Of a stretch of 64,000 nucleotides of DNA, positions 49,630 to 61,040 are shown one piece after another (position 1 is the stretch's first letter; every line of letters begins with the position of its first letter). The notes beneath the pieces were generated by a model, which saw only the letters and a program-made list of their open reading frames with translations, was not told where the DNA came from and made no database searches. The stretch is from Tricholoma matsutake (lineage: Eukaryota; Basidiomycota; Agaricomycetes; Agaricales; Tricholomataceae), in contig AP026541.1 in assembly GCA_026075535.2 (NCBI GenBank), positions 930,001-994,000 of the forward strand, written 5' to 3'. Made by a program: the position numbers and the translations under genes.

Positions 49630-51070
49630 TCATTCATTATCATCAATATGGTCTGCATTTTTGATCAGCTCCATTGCCAACTCGATTCGCCATGCATCCG
49701 ATTGAAACAGGCTTTGTTGCATAGTCGTATTAAGATTGTTGATGGCCCCAGTCGCTCCAACAAGAGCAGAGATGCTTGTATTGGTCTTTGTCGATGTCGT
49801 TGCACTTGATTGTGGCTTTGAAGCAGTTTTGGATGGTGGCTGATCGGGCATGTGATCATCCCCTGATGCCCATTTGCATTTTCCCGATGACTTTGATTTC
49901 ACTGAGGGCATGCTAGGAGCTGATGCTGGGGTAGGGGGATGTGAGGATGCTGACATAGGGGGATGCAAAGATGCTGAAGCAGGGGGCTGTGAGAATGCTG
50001 ACATAAGGGGATGTGAAGGGGGCTGTGAGAATGCCAAAGCAAGAGGGGCTGAGGATGGAGTCATTGTCAGGACTGATAGGATAGAGAGCGAAGATGAGGC
50101 TGTTGCAGGTAGTTGGCCTAGTAAAAAATGTGACAACGTTGATGGGAGGGCTGGATCAACAACATCCATGAAAGTCAAGCCGTCTTGTGTGGCAGGAAAG
50201 ATGATCCTGGCTGAAGATGAAGGGGCAGCATGCCCAGTCTCATTAACCTCACCATTCCCATCAATCAAGAGGTCGGGAGGGGCTTGGGCAGTGCCCTTGT
50301 GTGCAAATCGACCTTTCGCGATAGATTTCTCCATGATTGCTTGCATTTTCGCATATTGTGGAAATGATGCATTGAGGAGCTGACGACAGTACCTTTTCTG
50401 TGATTTGAAGGTTAGATACATATGAAAATAACAATATAATAGGAACATACCCGTTCCTTCCCTAAATTCTTCTCAAAATCCTCATAATGTTGAAGCTCGG
50501 CACTTGTTTGTGCCCAGATACCTGATCCAGCAGGCATTGCACCCATTCCTGACCTTCCATAGTAATCCTCAACCACCCTGTACATATCTTTATACCAGTA
50601 GAATGGTAAAATGGAGGAAAAGGATGTAGAATGATTATATCATCCACCATAGTAAACTTGGCTTTGATGGCAGCTATTGTTCATGGAGAATGTGGGTGCT
50701 TGGTGTCAAGATGCAGTTTAGCTGCTGTCCAGACAACTGGCTTGAAGTTCCCTGGAGAGCTGGCTTCAGAACGGTGGTTGTACAAGAAAGCAACGAGGTC
50801 TTCAATTTCTTGATCTGACCACTTCTTCGCTTGACTCTTCACTGCTTCGGATGTTGTGGCATCATCAGCATTGATGGAGGGGAGCACATCCATAAGGATA
50901 GGAAGACAGATCTGTACAGCAGCAGCTGCATAGTGAAGAATGTGTTGATGTAGATTATCAATCAGCATATAATCAAAACCTAGAGACATCATGGGAGGGA
51001 GGCAGAGAATGAAGTCTTTCAGCACCCGCCGGCAGGTTACCCTCTGTAAAAAAGGAAATTTCTCAGTCAT
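49630..51070 (-). pseudogene. Myb/SANT-like accessory protein of PIF/Harbinger element, broken
   Basis: The second protein of PIF/Harbinger transposons, normally a DNA-binding partner of the transposase. Upstream part MSLGFDYMLIDNLHQHIL (about 50990), then a Myb-like trihelix: KKWSDQEIEDLVAFLYNHR (50830-50770), NFKPVVWTAAKLHL (50740-50700), an in-frame TGA at about 50680 where relatives have Trp, then TIAAIKAKFTMV. Further exons (50560-50460) give GAMPAGSGIWAQTSAELQHYEDF. The Pro/Ser/Ala-rich C-terminal part (50448-49630) has repeated SQPP/SHPP units and ends AWRIELAMELIKNADHID, a likely helix. It lies between the two separated halves of the transposase. Confidence 0.65.
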
Positions 51071-51150
51071 GTGATAGTTAGGTGCAAGTCAACAAAGTCA
51101 GGTAAACATTAAAAAACTGGTCAAAATGTCAGGTCAAAGAATGCAAAGCT

Positions 51151-51172
51151 AGTAGTAGTAGTAGTAGTAGTA
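51151..51172. repeat. (AGT)7 microsatellite
   Basis: Seven perfect AGT units, then TATTCAAGTAGTATTG. Located in the non-coding part of the Harbinger region. Confidence 0.9.
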
Positions 51173-51864
51173 TTCAAGTAGTATTGAAGAAGATGGTAGG
51201 GAGATTTAGTGGCTATCATGTGACTACACAATCATGACATATCAAGTCTATCACACACATGACATTTGTACAATATTCTAACTCCATAAGTTCTGAATAC
51301 ATTGTTAGACATGTTAAGAATTTAAGGTTTTAACTCAAAAACTCCAAGTTTTGCTTTGTTCAGAACATAAGTAGATGGTGATGTACAAACTGCAATTTAC
51401 ATTAGATCAGAAACTTAACCGTGAAACAACCAACGACACTTGTTCCTCATGATCTCATCTTATCTTTGAAGAATGTATATTATGGGGATTTATGATTTAG
51501 ACAGTGCTTTTTTTCTTATGCCTTTTTACAACCAAACTATCTAGAAGTGATGCCAACTGACTCGAATATATGACTTCATACTAGGTGACAAAAAGAAAGT
51601 TGACAAGTGGTTTGATTAAACTGAAAGATTGGTCTCCAAATGATCACTAATATGATTTCTGAGCATTTCTGAGCATTCCTTGGAGCATATTGGTCAATAT
51701 GTGTGATCAGTGACTGGACTCATACAGTTAGGGGCTTTTCAAGACTCAGGATTGATGGATCAATTAATGATCGACAATGATCAGTATGAACATTTCTTGT
51801 CTGAGCGTGACGCAAGTTGAAAAGCTCCTCTTTATTTTGTGGTCTGGACATTTCATGAATTTAG
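51173..51864. other. Non-coding stretch within the Harbinger region
   Basis: AT-rich. The expected C-terminal exon of the minus-strand transposase is absent here. Confidence 0.5.
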
Positions 51865-52808
51865 GCATGCCTTATACTGAAAGACACAAACATACTGTAA
51901 TGAGGCATGCCCCCATTCAGCAAGATGATAACGGATGCTGCGGTAGGGAACAAGAAGCTCCTTGCAATGTGGGAAGCCTGCATCGGCAAGGAGATATGAT
52001 CCCTCAGGTACAATTAGATCATCAGAGATCGCACTTTCATAAACTTGGGCATCTGATGCAGAGCCCTCCCATCCAGTAAGGACATATGTGAAAAGAAGAT
52101 TGAATGAACACCTGAACAAGCAGTTCTGTGATATGAAGCCCTTCCGGTTGTGCCATGCTTCATGATACTCAGCACAAGCAGTGGCATGGATGTGGCTACC
52201 ATCGATTGCCCCAAGGGCAGATCGGAGAAAAGGCCATAATTTTGGATTGTTGAAAAGTCTTGATGAAGGTGGATCATTGGGGGATATTTGTTTTATGTAT
52301 TTGGAATTGAAAGGAGCAAATGCAAAGATACGAGCCATTTTATGGAAGTATCTGTGAACCTATGAGTCCAAAATCATGATAGCAGAAATAAATAAATTCT
52401 TTACACAGATATTGTCTCGGGAGCATGTTGAAACCTTTCCTCAAGATGGTGGATAGGAAGACCAGTGACACCACAATATAGAAAAATAGCAAGCTGCTCT
52501 TCAAGAGTGATGTACTTGGAATCCCCATGGCCCATCCCTCGTAATTCAGACATGAGAGCCCTGAAAACTTGCTTATTCATTCCAAGAGCTGTGCGAATGC
52601 GCTTCAGATGACCATGGAGTAGTTCATTGACCCAAGCCTGCCCTGTGAGAATTGATGTGTAACATGGCTCCTTGAAATAATACTGCTGTATAATCTTCAA
52701 GGTTTCAGGAATGACAATGTTGATGATTAGAACAACAAGTTGCTGAGCAATTTGAGCAAAAATCTCTTGCTGTGAGGAATTTTGCTGATGGGGAGATGAT
52801 TTGCACAT
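51865..52808 (-). pseudogene. PIF/Harbinger (HARBI1-like) DDE transposase, N-terminal two thirds
   Basis: Exon 1 from 52808 contains KRIRTALGMNKQVFRALM and YITLEEQLAIFLYCGVTGLP. It ends APETIS, joined by a GT-AG intron to HRYFHKMARIFAFAPF. Exon 2 has the first catalytic Asp in LRSALGAIDGSHIHA (52220-52180), QNCLFRCSFNLLFTYVLTGWEGSASDAQVYE with the second Asp (52120-52030), and LLADAGFPHCKELLVPYR, RYHLAEWG (51960-51905). After HASLQ a GTATGT splice donor appears, but the exon with the catalytic Glu (ERIFGVLK) does not follow; it lies inverted at 49108. Without it the protein cannot be active. HARBI-type nucleases cut with a DDE triad and usually generate TWA target duplications. Confidence 0.8.
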
Positions 52809-53001
52809 TTCATTGGAATGCTCTCAAAATACTATCATAGGCATCTATCGATCAGTCGATATTGATAATCACGAAGTGATCCATTAAGAGCTATGAGTGA
52901 ATGAATTTCTTTGGCACCACTGGCAGGTCTGAATTGCCCTGGGACCCTTGCATCTGATGATTGATGGTTAGTCAGCAGTTCACACAAGCAACCAACATCT
53001 C

Positions 53002-56000
53002 ATGCCTAGCAAAAAATTCAATCCTAATCTCAGAAATATAGCCAGTGGTGACACTCTAATTATCAGCACTACCAGCCATTACACAGCTCGAGGCCTGGTG
53101 AAGAAGATGAAAGTTAGCAAGCAAAATTCACACTCCTCCATGTCCCCATCCAAGTCCCCTTCCAAACCTATCAAAGGATTGACTCCCTCGGTTTCAGTTG
53201 AAGATAGACAAAATATTAACTTTGACAATGTGCTCTTAGAACCCCTCCAACTTCCAAAGTCTAAGGTGAGAGCCTTACCCATTTGGCCCTCGATACCTTT
53301 TTGACCTTTTGTATTCAGTCACAAAATGACTACATGAGGGATTACCTGCATAAAAGGAAGTTCTATTTAGCACGTATTCTCTCATCTGAGGTGCCTCCGA
53401 TCGAGATGCTTTGCAGCAGCTGTGGGTCATCGGGAGACTGGTGTTGTTTGGACTGTCTTGGATGTCCGATGTTTTGCAAGGACTGTTGTCAGAAGGCTCA
53501 TCGGAACAACCCCTTTCACAAGATTCAACACTGGGAAAATGAGTACTTCAAAGATTCCACCCTTCTACAGGCCGGTCTTACCCTTCACTTCGGTCATGGT
53601 GGGAAGCTATGCCCCTCAAACCCCAGTGATGACTCCCACCAAGAAGAGGGTGAGGATGAATGGCTGTTCAGCCTTCCTGATCTCCCATCCAAGTTATTGG
53701 ATGATGATGATGACCTTGAGTTCGGCTCAGTTCCTTTCTCTCAAATGGAATTGGAAGACGATGGATCGTTGCTGGAGAGAGATGTTAGGGATAAAACTAC
53801 CTATGCGAAGAATGTACTAGTCATCGTTCATAGCAATGGTGTCCACCATCTTCTGATCCAATGGTGCAGGTGCCCTGGACACATACCTGATGATATACAG
53901 GCCCTTGATCTGCACTTCTTCCCTGCCTCCTTCAAGCAAGTCAAGACCTTGTTCACATTTGAAGGTCTAGATTCCTTCCTTGCCGAAAACCAGGAGTGCA
54001 AATCCTCTGCTTGGCATTACTACCAGAAGCTGAGGAGATTTACCTCCACATGCTTTCCTGAAACTATTCCAGTAGGCTCCATCCCACCAATTGAAATACT
54101 GATCATCACAACACTGATACTCATGTAATCTGCCAGGACCGATATCGGGAACTTCTCTGATGTACAAGGCAATTCTGGAACCTCAAACATCTGAAGTGCC
54201 ATGGATTTGGGCATAATGTTGAAAGTCCAGGACTCGGGGATCTCGCTGTCCTTTCCCCTGCCTGTCCACAGGTTGGGATTAATTTGCCCGAAGATTGGAA
54301 GAATGATGAAGAACAGCAAGCACTACTTTTACACCAAGTCCCCGATAAACACTAAAGATATTTTAGATGGGTTTATACTTGGTCTTTTGCCATTGATGGG
54401 AGTTTTACAGCTTCTCATCAACGTCAGAAACGACCCGAGGATGACGTGCCACTGACAAATGGCCAGAGCTTTATGACAGAGAGCTTGGATTATAAAGCTC
54501 ACCTCAAGATAGCCAGGGAATTCAAGCAGCCTCCCTGTACATGCAACGAGTTCAAAGCTGATCAGAATGTCAATGTTGCTGGCTATGATGCAACTGGTAT
54601 CAGATTGGTGGTTTGTGTTCGGCATGGATTTTCTCCCGAGGCCACCATTGACTTTCAAAAAGGAGAGCAGTAAGTCTCTTCCCATCACGAATCCTCAATT
54701 TACAAGCCCTTCATCTGAATTTACAGGCAGAAAAACATTGACTATGCAATTTGTAAAGCCCTAAACAGCAAGACGATGAAGGGGATCAATCAATCACTAC
54801 TCATATATGACATCTTTTGTCAGTGGATAATCAACTTTCGCCTCCGAGTGAATCAGTCACCCTTTCTGTCTATCCCAGAAGGTCTTAGGATCACAGGAGC
54901 AATCAGGGACTTTCATGTGGTAGGACACGTTGATGATTGCCTTCCTAGATATACATTGGCATATGTGCCAGGGAGTGGTGTAATTGATGGTGAAATTGTG
55001 GAAACTTTGTGGGCTGTCTTGAATGAAACATCCTGAAGTGCCAAGAGTGCAACTATGGCCCATTGGAATGAAGTTCTGGATGACCACATGAATCACTCGA
55101 ACTGGATAAAGCTAATTGGCATGAGTAAATGTCTCATCATCCTTCCCCTACACTGAATATTGACTGTGTTATTCAATGTAGAATCATCATTGGTTTGGAA
55201 GATGAAATGGGCAATGAATTTGTTGAAGTGGTTGGAAGAATCCTATAAGAAACTGACTGAGTCAGTGGCACCAGCAGATTTAGAAGCTTGGAGAGAGGGT
55301 GAGATGACGGCGCAACAAAATAGGGATGAAAATGTCAAGAGTATGGATTACTATGCCCTGAAATGCAAACAAGGTACTGTCCTCTTCATTTCTTATTTCC
55401 AATCCCCTGAACTCAAGCATTACCTGGATCAGCCCCAGGTAAAGCCGAGATGCATTTACAATTGAGCTGAGAACAGCCTTCAGGCAAAGTCTCTTCAGTG
55501 GAATTCCTTTCGGAAGGGATCTCAATTCAAGAGTCTAAGTAAGCGTTTAGTAAAGCTATTGTCAGCATTTTCACTCCTTTCTTGGGATAGGCTGTCATTA
55601 CAAAGTTACCTGAGACAGGTTGGTGGTGTCCCGACAACGACTGAGCAAATCAAAATTACTAAGAAACAAAGTTGGCTTCTCACAAGAATCTTGGATCATC
55701 AGAGGAAAGCAAATCACTTTCTCTGACCTAACTCATCATCGGAAAATATCAGTTCCTCCTATGAACCCTCCAAAGTCTTCATCACTGATGACGATGGTGA
55801 GATTGATCTAATCTCTTGCCCTGTTTCATCCAACCCATTCAATGATGTGGGATCAGGGAACAGGCCTGAGACTTCCATCATTGCATTGCCATCATCTCTG
55901 ACCGCCAAAGCAATCAGAGAGAGAGGGCTGGTGGAGCTGGCAAAGCTTGAGACAGAACTTCGGAGTGGGCAGTGCAACGACAACCTCAAAGGGATCAGGC

Positions 56001-56635
56001 TCATGCTGGGAAAGAAAGCTTTCTTGTTCATTACGAAGATCCGACCCAAGGGACCTAAAACAGGAAAAACGTAATCTTGGGATAGTATTCACTCTACCAA
56101 CCAGGCCTTACGACTCTATGCTCAAAACTATTGGGCTGGTAGGGAAGCCCTGGTGTCATTGGGAGCTTCAAAAGAAATGCTAGATCAATTCCAAATCCTT
56201 GATCAGAGCCATCTAAAGATGAGTACTACATTGATAAACCCAAAGGAGTCTGGATGGAAGCATGATTCATTGCCATGGTTCTGGTATAAGGATGTCGAGG
56301 GTGACAGTTTGTCATCTAATTATATGAAAGAATGTGAGTGGATGAAAGATTGACTGATGTGTAAAACTAAAGATATATATGTAGTTCACCAGGTGAACTG
56401 GCTGAGAGCAAAAGCAGCATTTGAATGAGCGACGGAGGAAAACACCCTTGTTTGGTATGAGATGAAATAGACAACAGCATACTTCAATCATCAGGCAGCA
56501 GAGTGGAGGAAGAGAAAAGCGGCTGATTACTCTCATGGACATAAGATCTATGCTGCACAACAGGAGGCAATGTGGGAGGATTTTGCTGATACAGCAAGGA
56601 AGTCATTTATTAGATTGGGGGTGAATATTGATTAG
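53002..56635 (+). pseudogene. KDZ transposase with CxC2-type cysteine cluster, lightly damaged
   Basis: DDE transposase of the Kyakuja-Dileera-Zisupton group. Exon 1 53002-53265 (MPSKKFNPNLRNIASG), exon 2 53319-54071, exon 3 from 54137, all in frame. Exon 2 carries the cysteine-rich zinc-binding module (CSSCGSSGDWCCLDCLGC, CKDCCQKAH, NPFHKIQHW). The catalytic domain has FAIDGSFTASH (Asp at 54395), CTCNEFKA, RLVVCVRHGF, LLIYDIFCQW (Asp at 54809), GAIRDFHVVGH and DGEIVETLWAVLN (Glu at 55001). It ends KSFIRLGVNID at about 56632. In-frame stops occur after DRYRELL (TGA, 54158) and near 54352, with possible others downstream. A TET/JBP-like gene lies 3 kb downstream on the same strand, a pairing known for KDZ elements in basidiomycetes. 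Confidence 0.85.
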
Positions 56636-56654
56636 AGTAGTAGTACATAAGTGT

Positions 56655-57430
56655 CCCAACCTGACACTAGATGACCCAACACTAGATAACCTGATAAAAT
56701 GACCCAACAAAATGACCCAGTGAAATGGCCAGATAAGTATTCTGACCTGACACTAGATGACCCAACACTAGATGACCCGACACAATGACCTGACAAAATG
56801 ACCCGACAAAATGATCACCTGACAAAATGACCCGATGACCCGACAAAATGACCCGACAAAACAACCCGACACAATGAGCCAACACCAGATGACCCAACAC
56901 TATGACCCGATAAATGACTCGTTTTGTTGGGTCATCTATGGTCAGGTCATCTGGTGTTGGGTCATTTTGTCCAGTCATTTTGTCGGGTCATTGAGTCGGG
57001 TCATTTTGTCGGGTCGTTGGTTGGGTCATCTGGTGTCAGGTCATCTAGTGTCGGGTCGCTTTGGTTGGGTCATTGTGTCGGGTCATTTTGTTGGATCATC
57101 TTGTTGGGTCATCTACTGTCAAGTCATTTTGTCAGGTCATTTTGTCAGGTCATTTTGTTGGGTCATCTGGTGTCGGGTCATTTTGTCAGGTCATTTTGTT
57201 GGGTCATTTGTTGGGTCATCTGGTGTTGGGTCATCTGGTGTCGGGTCATTTTGTCGGGTCATTTTGTTGGGTCATTTTGTCGGGTCATTTTGTTGGGTCA
57301 TTTTGTCGGGTCATTGTGTCGGGTCTTTTTGTCGGATCATCTTGTCAGGTCATCTGGTGTTGGGTCATCTGGTGTTGGGTCGGAATACTTATCTGGCCAT
57401 TTTGTCGGGTCATTTTGTTGGATTGATCTC
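56655..57430. repeat. Foldback minisatellite of 13-bp (TGACCCGACAAAA) units
   Basis: The left arm (56655-56920) is a run of TGACCCAACAAAA/TGACCCGACAAAA-type units. The right arm (56930-57425) is the same unit in reverse complement (GGGTCATTTTGTC). The outer marker AATGGCCAGATAAGTATTC (left, about 56724) is mirrored by GAATACTTATCTGGCCATT (right, about 57382). It can fold into a long imperfect hairpin. The plus-strand ORFs across the right arm are artefacts of the repeat. Confidence 0.9.
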
Positions 57431-57554
57431 ACTTTCATTTTGCAGGGTGGTTTTATATTGTTGTAATTGTTTCACATACATTCGAATATCTTTCATGGTC
57501 CGAATGTAAATAATGATGATCCAATATATAATTCCATAGGTAAGTCTCTCTCCA

Positions 57555-58289
57555 TTATCTCAAATCATCCTGTATAGCTGCCCGAATACTAGCCACTCTT
57601 GTTTGACTCTCCAACATGTTTCGATATCCTGCCATCATAGCAGGTAGGAGTTCCCTTGGAAGTATAGGATGGTGTTGCCTGGTGTTTTCATCACCAGTGA
57701 TGTTCTAAGATGATCACAATGAGCATTGTCCAGTTACATTTAAAATTAAATCCAAGATGAAGAGGATCACTCACAAATTCTCTTTGTGCCTGAAGTGCTT
57801 GCTCCAGACTCATACCCCACTGGTTGTTCAAAGATATTGAGAACCAGGGCTGTCTTTTCTGGCCACTAGTGGTGGGATGTTCTTGTAAGTAATTAGAATG
57901 CAATCCTCTAATCTTTTCAAGGAGTCCAAGGAGCTCTTCTTCTGCCTTGACAATATGATGCATTTGCTTATAAACTTCTGGAACTATAATGTGGAAACTC
58001 TTCAGATAACATTTCTCCAGGAATTGTCAACCCGCAGCCTGTCCAATTTTAGAAAACCAAATGAAATGACAGTTCCCATTGGTTCACTTACTGATTCTTC
58101 TCTAATCATTTGCAGATATTGCAATTTATGCTCCATTGAATGATTACTATCGGGACTGATTGCTGCCATGAACAAACTCCATGAGCAGAGAAGATCCATG
58201 AATTCCTGTGCTTCGGCATTGTTTGAAAAGGGGAAATCAACGACACCTTCATGGATAAACGCTGGCAATACATTCCAGTTGATGCTCAT
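57555..58289 (-). pseudogene. Unknown 203-codon gene inside the KDZ/TET block (one nonsense codon)
   Basis: Exons 58289-58092, 58038-57775 and 57704-57555, with GT-AG introns of 53 and 70 bp that keep frame exactly. Starts MSINWNVLPAFIHEG. Middle part QFLEKCYLKSFHIIVPEV and HHIVKAEEELLGLLEKIRG (likely helical). Ends PRELLPAMMAGYRNMLESQ and RAAIQDDLR. A TGA lies at about 58028 just before QFLEK, where an Arg codon CGA would fit. I do not recognise the family. The regular intron structure shows it was a real gene. It lies between the KDZ transposase and the TET/JBP gene, on the opposite strand to both. Confidence 0.6.
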
Positions 58290-58431
58290 GGTTGGTTATT
58301 TGACCATCTCTCAAGTTTCAAGTAAATATATCCAATGTTGATTGTTACATAAGTTGCATAGCCATAAGCAGACTTCCAATCATCAAGACTCCATTATCTA
58401 CTTTTGATCACCGGGTTAAAGGCAAGGTAAG

Positions 58432-59147
58432 TCAGACTGGACATTCCACATCGGAGACCTCCTCATCATCTACAAGATCTTCCCTTTCTATCAAGAGCTC
58501 TCCCACAGCCACATGTACCATTCCCAATGCCAGCAACAAGTCCTGCTGACTTTGGCTGACATCAAGCAAAACCCTTGATCAGAAGGAAGGGGCAATTTCA
58601 TTGACACCTGGCCCCACCTGTTATCAATAAAAAATATTATCATTCTAGTATCTAATAATGAGATGTAGTGCTACATACCTCATTCCGGAATCTTGGTACA
58701 TCTGGGAAAAGGTCTGGATTGATGACCATGGGAGTACTGATGATTTACCAAGGATCGAGGTATGGTTCCACAATCCTTGTCAAGTCGATGTTGGTAGTAG
58801 CCTCCCTGAGCAATGAAAGGCTTCCCTTGAATGTGCCAATGTCCAAACTTGATACATCCATGACCAAGGAGTGCAGTCTTTTTTGAAAAGGGGTGAGATA
58901 AAGGAATTTGTTCTCAAGGATCATCCATCCAAGTATAATTTCCAGAATCCCCTAACACTGGATAAAAATGTAGTTATGTAGGAGTAATGCAACTTACAAG
59001 TTCTTGCTTCATCCTGGCTTTCCAAATATGATAATACTCATTGAGACCAGACTGACAATGAGGCTGTTTAGCTTCAAGTGTCGCTGCTCTAGCCCGGGAG
59101 CAGAGATAATCAACAACTGCCTGGCATGTTACTTTCAGAGCACTCAT
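58432..59147 (-). pseudogene. Second unknown gene inside the KDZ/TET block (two nonsense codons)
   Basis: Exons 59147-58998, 58951-58679 and 58617-58432; introns of 46 and 61 bp keep frame. Starts MSALKVTCQAVVDYL, with LNEYYHIWKARMKQEL at the first junction. Then FLYLTPFQKRLHSLVMDV, REATTNIDLTRIVEPYLDPW, a TAA, PMVINPDLFPDVPRFRNE, a TGA, and the C-terminal LLALGMVHVAVGELLIER and an acidic end. About 203 codons counting the stops as residues. Family unknown. It is transcribed away from the TET/JBP gene, whose start lies 304 bp further right, so the two could share a bidirectional promoter at 59148-59450. Confidence 0.55.
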
Positions 59148-59450
59148 TGTCAGGAGTAATGATAGATATTGATGAGAATGATTAGAGAAATCAACATCTA
59201 TCATTGATCGCTTATCGGTATTGGAGATCAAAGTCACTGATGATGTTCAGATGATGTTCATAGATGAAAGATAACATCAATCGGGATCAGGATCAGGATG
59301 GACAACAATCACAGTGACATTTCATTTCACTGGACATTCTTGACAATTGGAATGTCAGATATCAGATTGATTTGAGTGATCAGTAGATAAAGGCCCCTCT
59401 GATTTATATAAATACAATCTGTTGTCTATGTCAGATTCATTGGATTCAAC

Positions 59451-60831
59451 ATGTCATTACCATCTAACTCGCCTTTCTTCTTGACTGACACTGTTTTGGA
59501 CTACCTCCAAGCCTGATTTTGGTGGGTGATTTCAAGGAAGCTCCATGAGAATCAGAACGATCCCGATCTCGCAAAGATGAAGGCAATTTGGCCAATCTAT
59601 AACCAAGAGAATCCTGGCCCACTTCCTCCACTTTCACTATCAGTTCAACTCGCAGTTGACTGTGAACAAATGGCAACAATGGCAGGTGATGCTTATTGCA
59701 ATAGAAGTAATATTTAGATTTTGTCAATTTGAAATTTCTGGCTAAATGATTTCAGTGAAATTCAATGATCTTGATGTGCAAAGATATGACTCAAACATGT
59801 TATCGAAGAGACCGACTGGTCAGAACGACTCCAAGGAGGATTCCTTGATCATGACAAGCCATTATGGTGGACAGAGACTACTTACCCAGCTGACCATTGT
59901 CCTAGACATGCATGAACGGATCCTACTTTGGTTCCTGCCTGGCATCCTGAGCCCTGAAAGACAGGTGAGAACTTGTTGATATAATAATACCCCCCTCTGA
60001 TTCATTCAACTATCACTTGGCTTGTAGAGAATTCTTTGGGAGGCTGCACTGAAGATGGATCAATCTCTCAGAGGATCCCTTACTCTGAATCCAACTCACA
60101 CAAAATGGCATTCGGATCCTCAATATTATAAATCTCCTGGAAAATGTCAGCCTTATCCTGGCAATATCAATCTCTCGCCAGCTTGGTTCCAGCAAGCACA
60201 CAACATAAGTTGAAGGTTTTTATATTTCAGGGCCTTTAATTCTATCTTCTGATTGTTCTAGACTCCTAAATTCAAGCCCAAGATTTCAAAGACCTTGAAG
60301 GCGAGATCGGAGAACCTGAACACACTTGGATGGCTGAAAGAAACTTTGGAATTGTTTGCACTGATGGGTGCCTTGCTCAGCATTGTTCATCCTGAACTGT
60401 ATGAGATTGGTCGGGGGGTGCTGAAGAAGGTGGGAGATTCTCTGGACATGGTAAAGGATGGTGAGGAGGTGCTAGAGGTTTTACGGCTGTGGATGACACC
60501 TTTCTCAGGATATGGTTTGATCAGTAATTGCATCACCCCTATGCATTGGGACAACAATTCCCAAGGCCCATGGTATGACTGTTTAATGACCATCGGAGAT
60601 TATGAAAAGGGAGCTCAGTTGAAACTCAAGAACCTTGGATTGGAGCTGGATTATCCTTCGGGAACAATGGTTTTCCTGCTGGGAAAGGTAATCCAACATG
60701 GAATTTCAGAGATTAATGGGAACTGGGTATGTATTGCCCAATATATGAGGGATAATGTTCATGAGAGGATGAGGATGAGATTGCCTGAGTGGACGACAGT
60801 GACCAAGACTTTCTCATCTGTGCCAGTCTGA
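59451..60831 (+). pseudogene. TET/JBP-like 2OG-Fe(II) dioxygenase, one nonsense codon and one phase break
   Basis: Family known to oxidise 5-methylcytosine or thymine in DNA. Exons 59451-59706, 59756-59964, 60028-60208 and 60262-60831. Starts MSLPSNSPFFLTDTVLDYLQ. Middle block LLWFLPGILSPERQ / ILWEAALKMDQSL. The C-terminal oxygenase core has iron ligands in TPMHWDNN (His 60544, Asp 60550), WYDCLMTIGDY, then PSGTMVFLLGKVIQHGIS (distal His 60697) and QYMRDNVHE (Arg 60748, position of the 2-oxoglutarate-binding Arg). A TGA after DYLQA (59517) and a one-base mismatch between exons 3 and 4 suggest inactivation, though an unusual splice cannot be excluded. The gene follows a KDZ transposase, as seen for expanded fungal TET/JBP families. 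Confidence 0.75.
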
Positions 60832-61040
60832 ATGATTTGTATTTCCAATTTTATTTCATGATACAATATCATACTGGGTGACAAATGAACTTTTGGATGG
60901 TTATCTTCTGATGTAATGATGTGGAGCTAGCACTTCAACATATTTTGACCAGCATGCCCAACAGAGAACATAACCTTTGAAGGATGCCATGCACCAATAC
61001 ATGTGACCTTGCAGAGACCCTTCTGTGTCTTCCTCTGACC
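60832..61040. other. 3' flank of the TET/JBP gene, no further gene
   Basis: Short AT-rich stretch before the minisatellite. Nothing recognised. Confidence 0.4.

Noticed and set aside
49874..50383. Plus-strand 169-codon ORF with GCEDADIGGC repeats
   Set aside because: Antisense to the Pro/Ser/Ala-rich region of the Myb-like gene; the apparent repeats mirror its SQPP/SHPP units.
56655..57430. Possible CRISPR array (many short repeats)
   Set aside because: Repeat units abut without unique spacers, the orientation flips in the middle, no cas genes are present and the genome is eukaryotic.
56835..57509. Long plus-strand ORFs of 121-224 codons with repeated VGSFCRVILSGHF-like text
   Set aside because: They are three overlapping readings of the 13-bp minisatellite, with no start context or conserved motif, so they are repeat artefacts.
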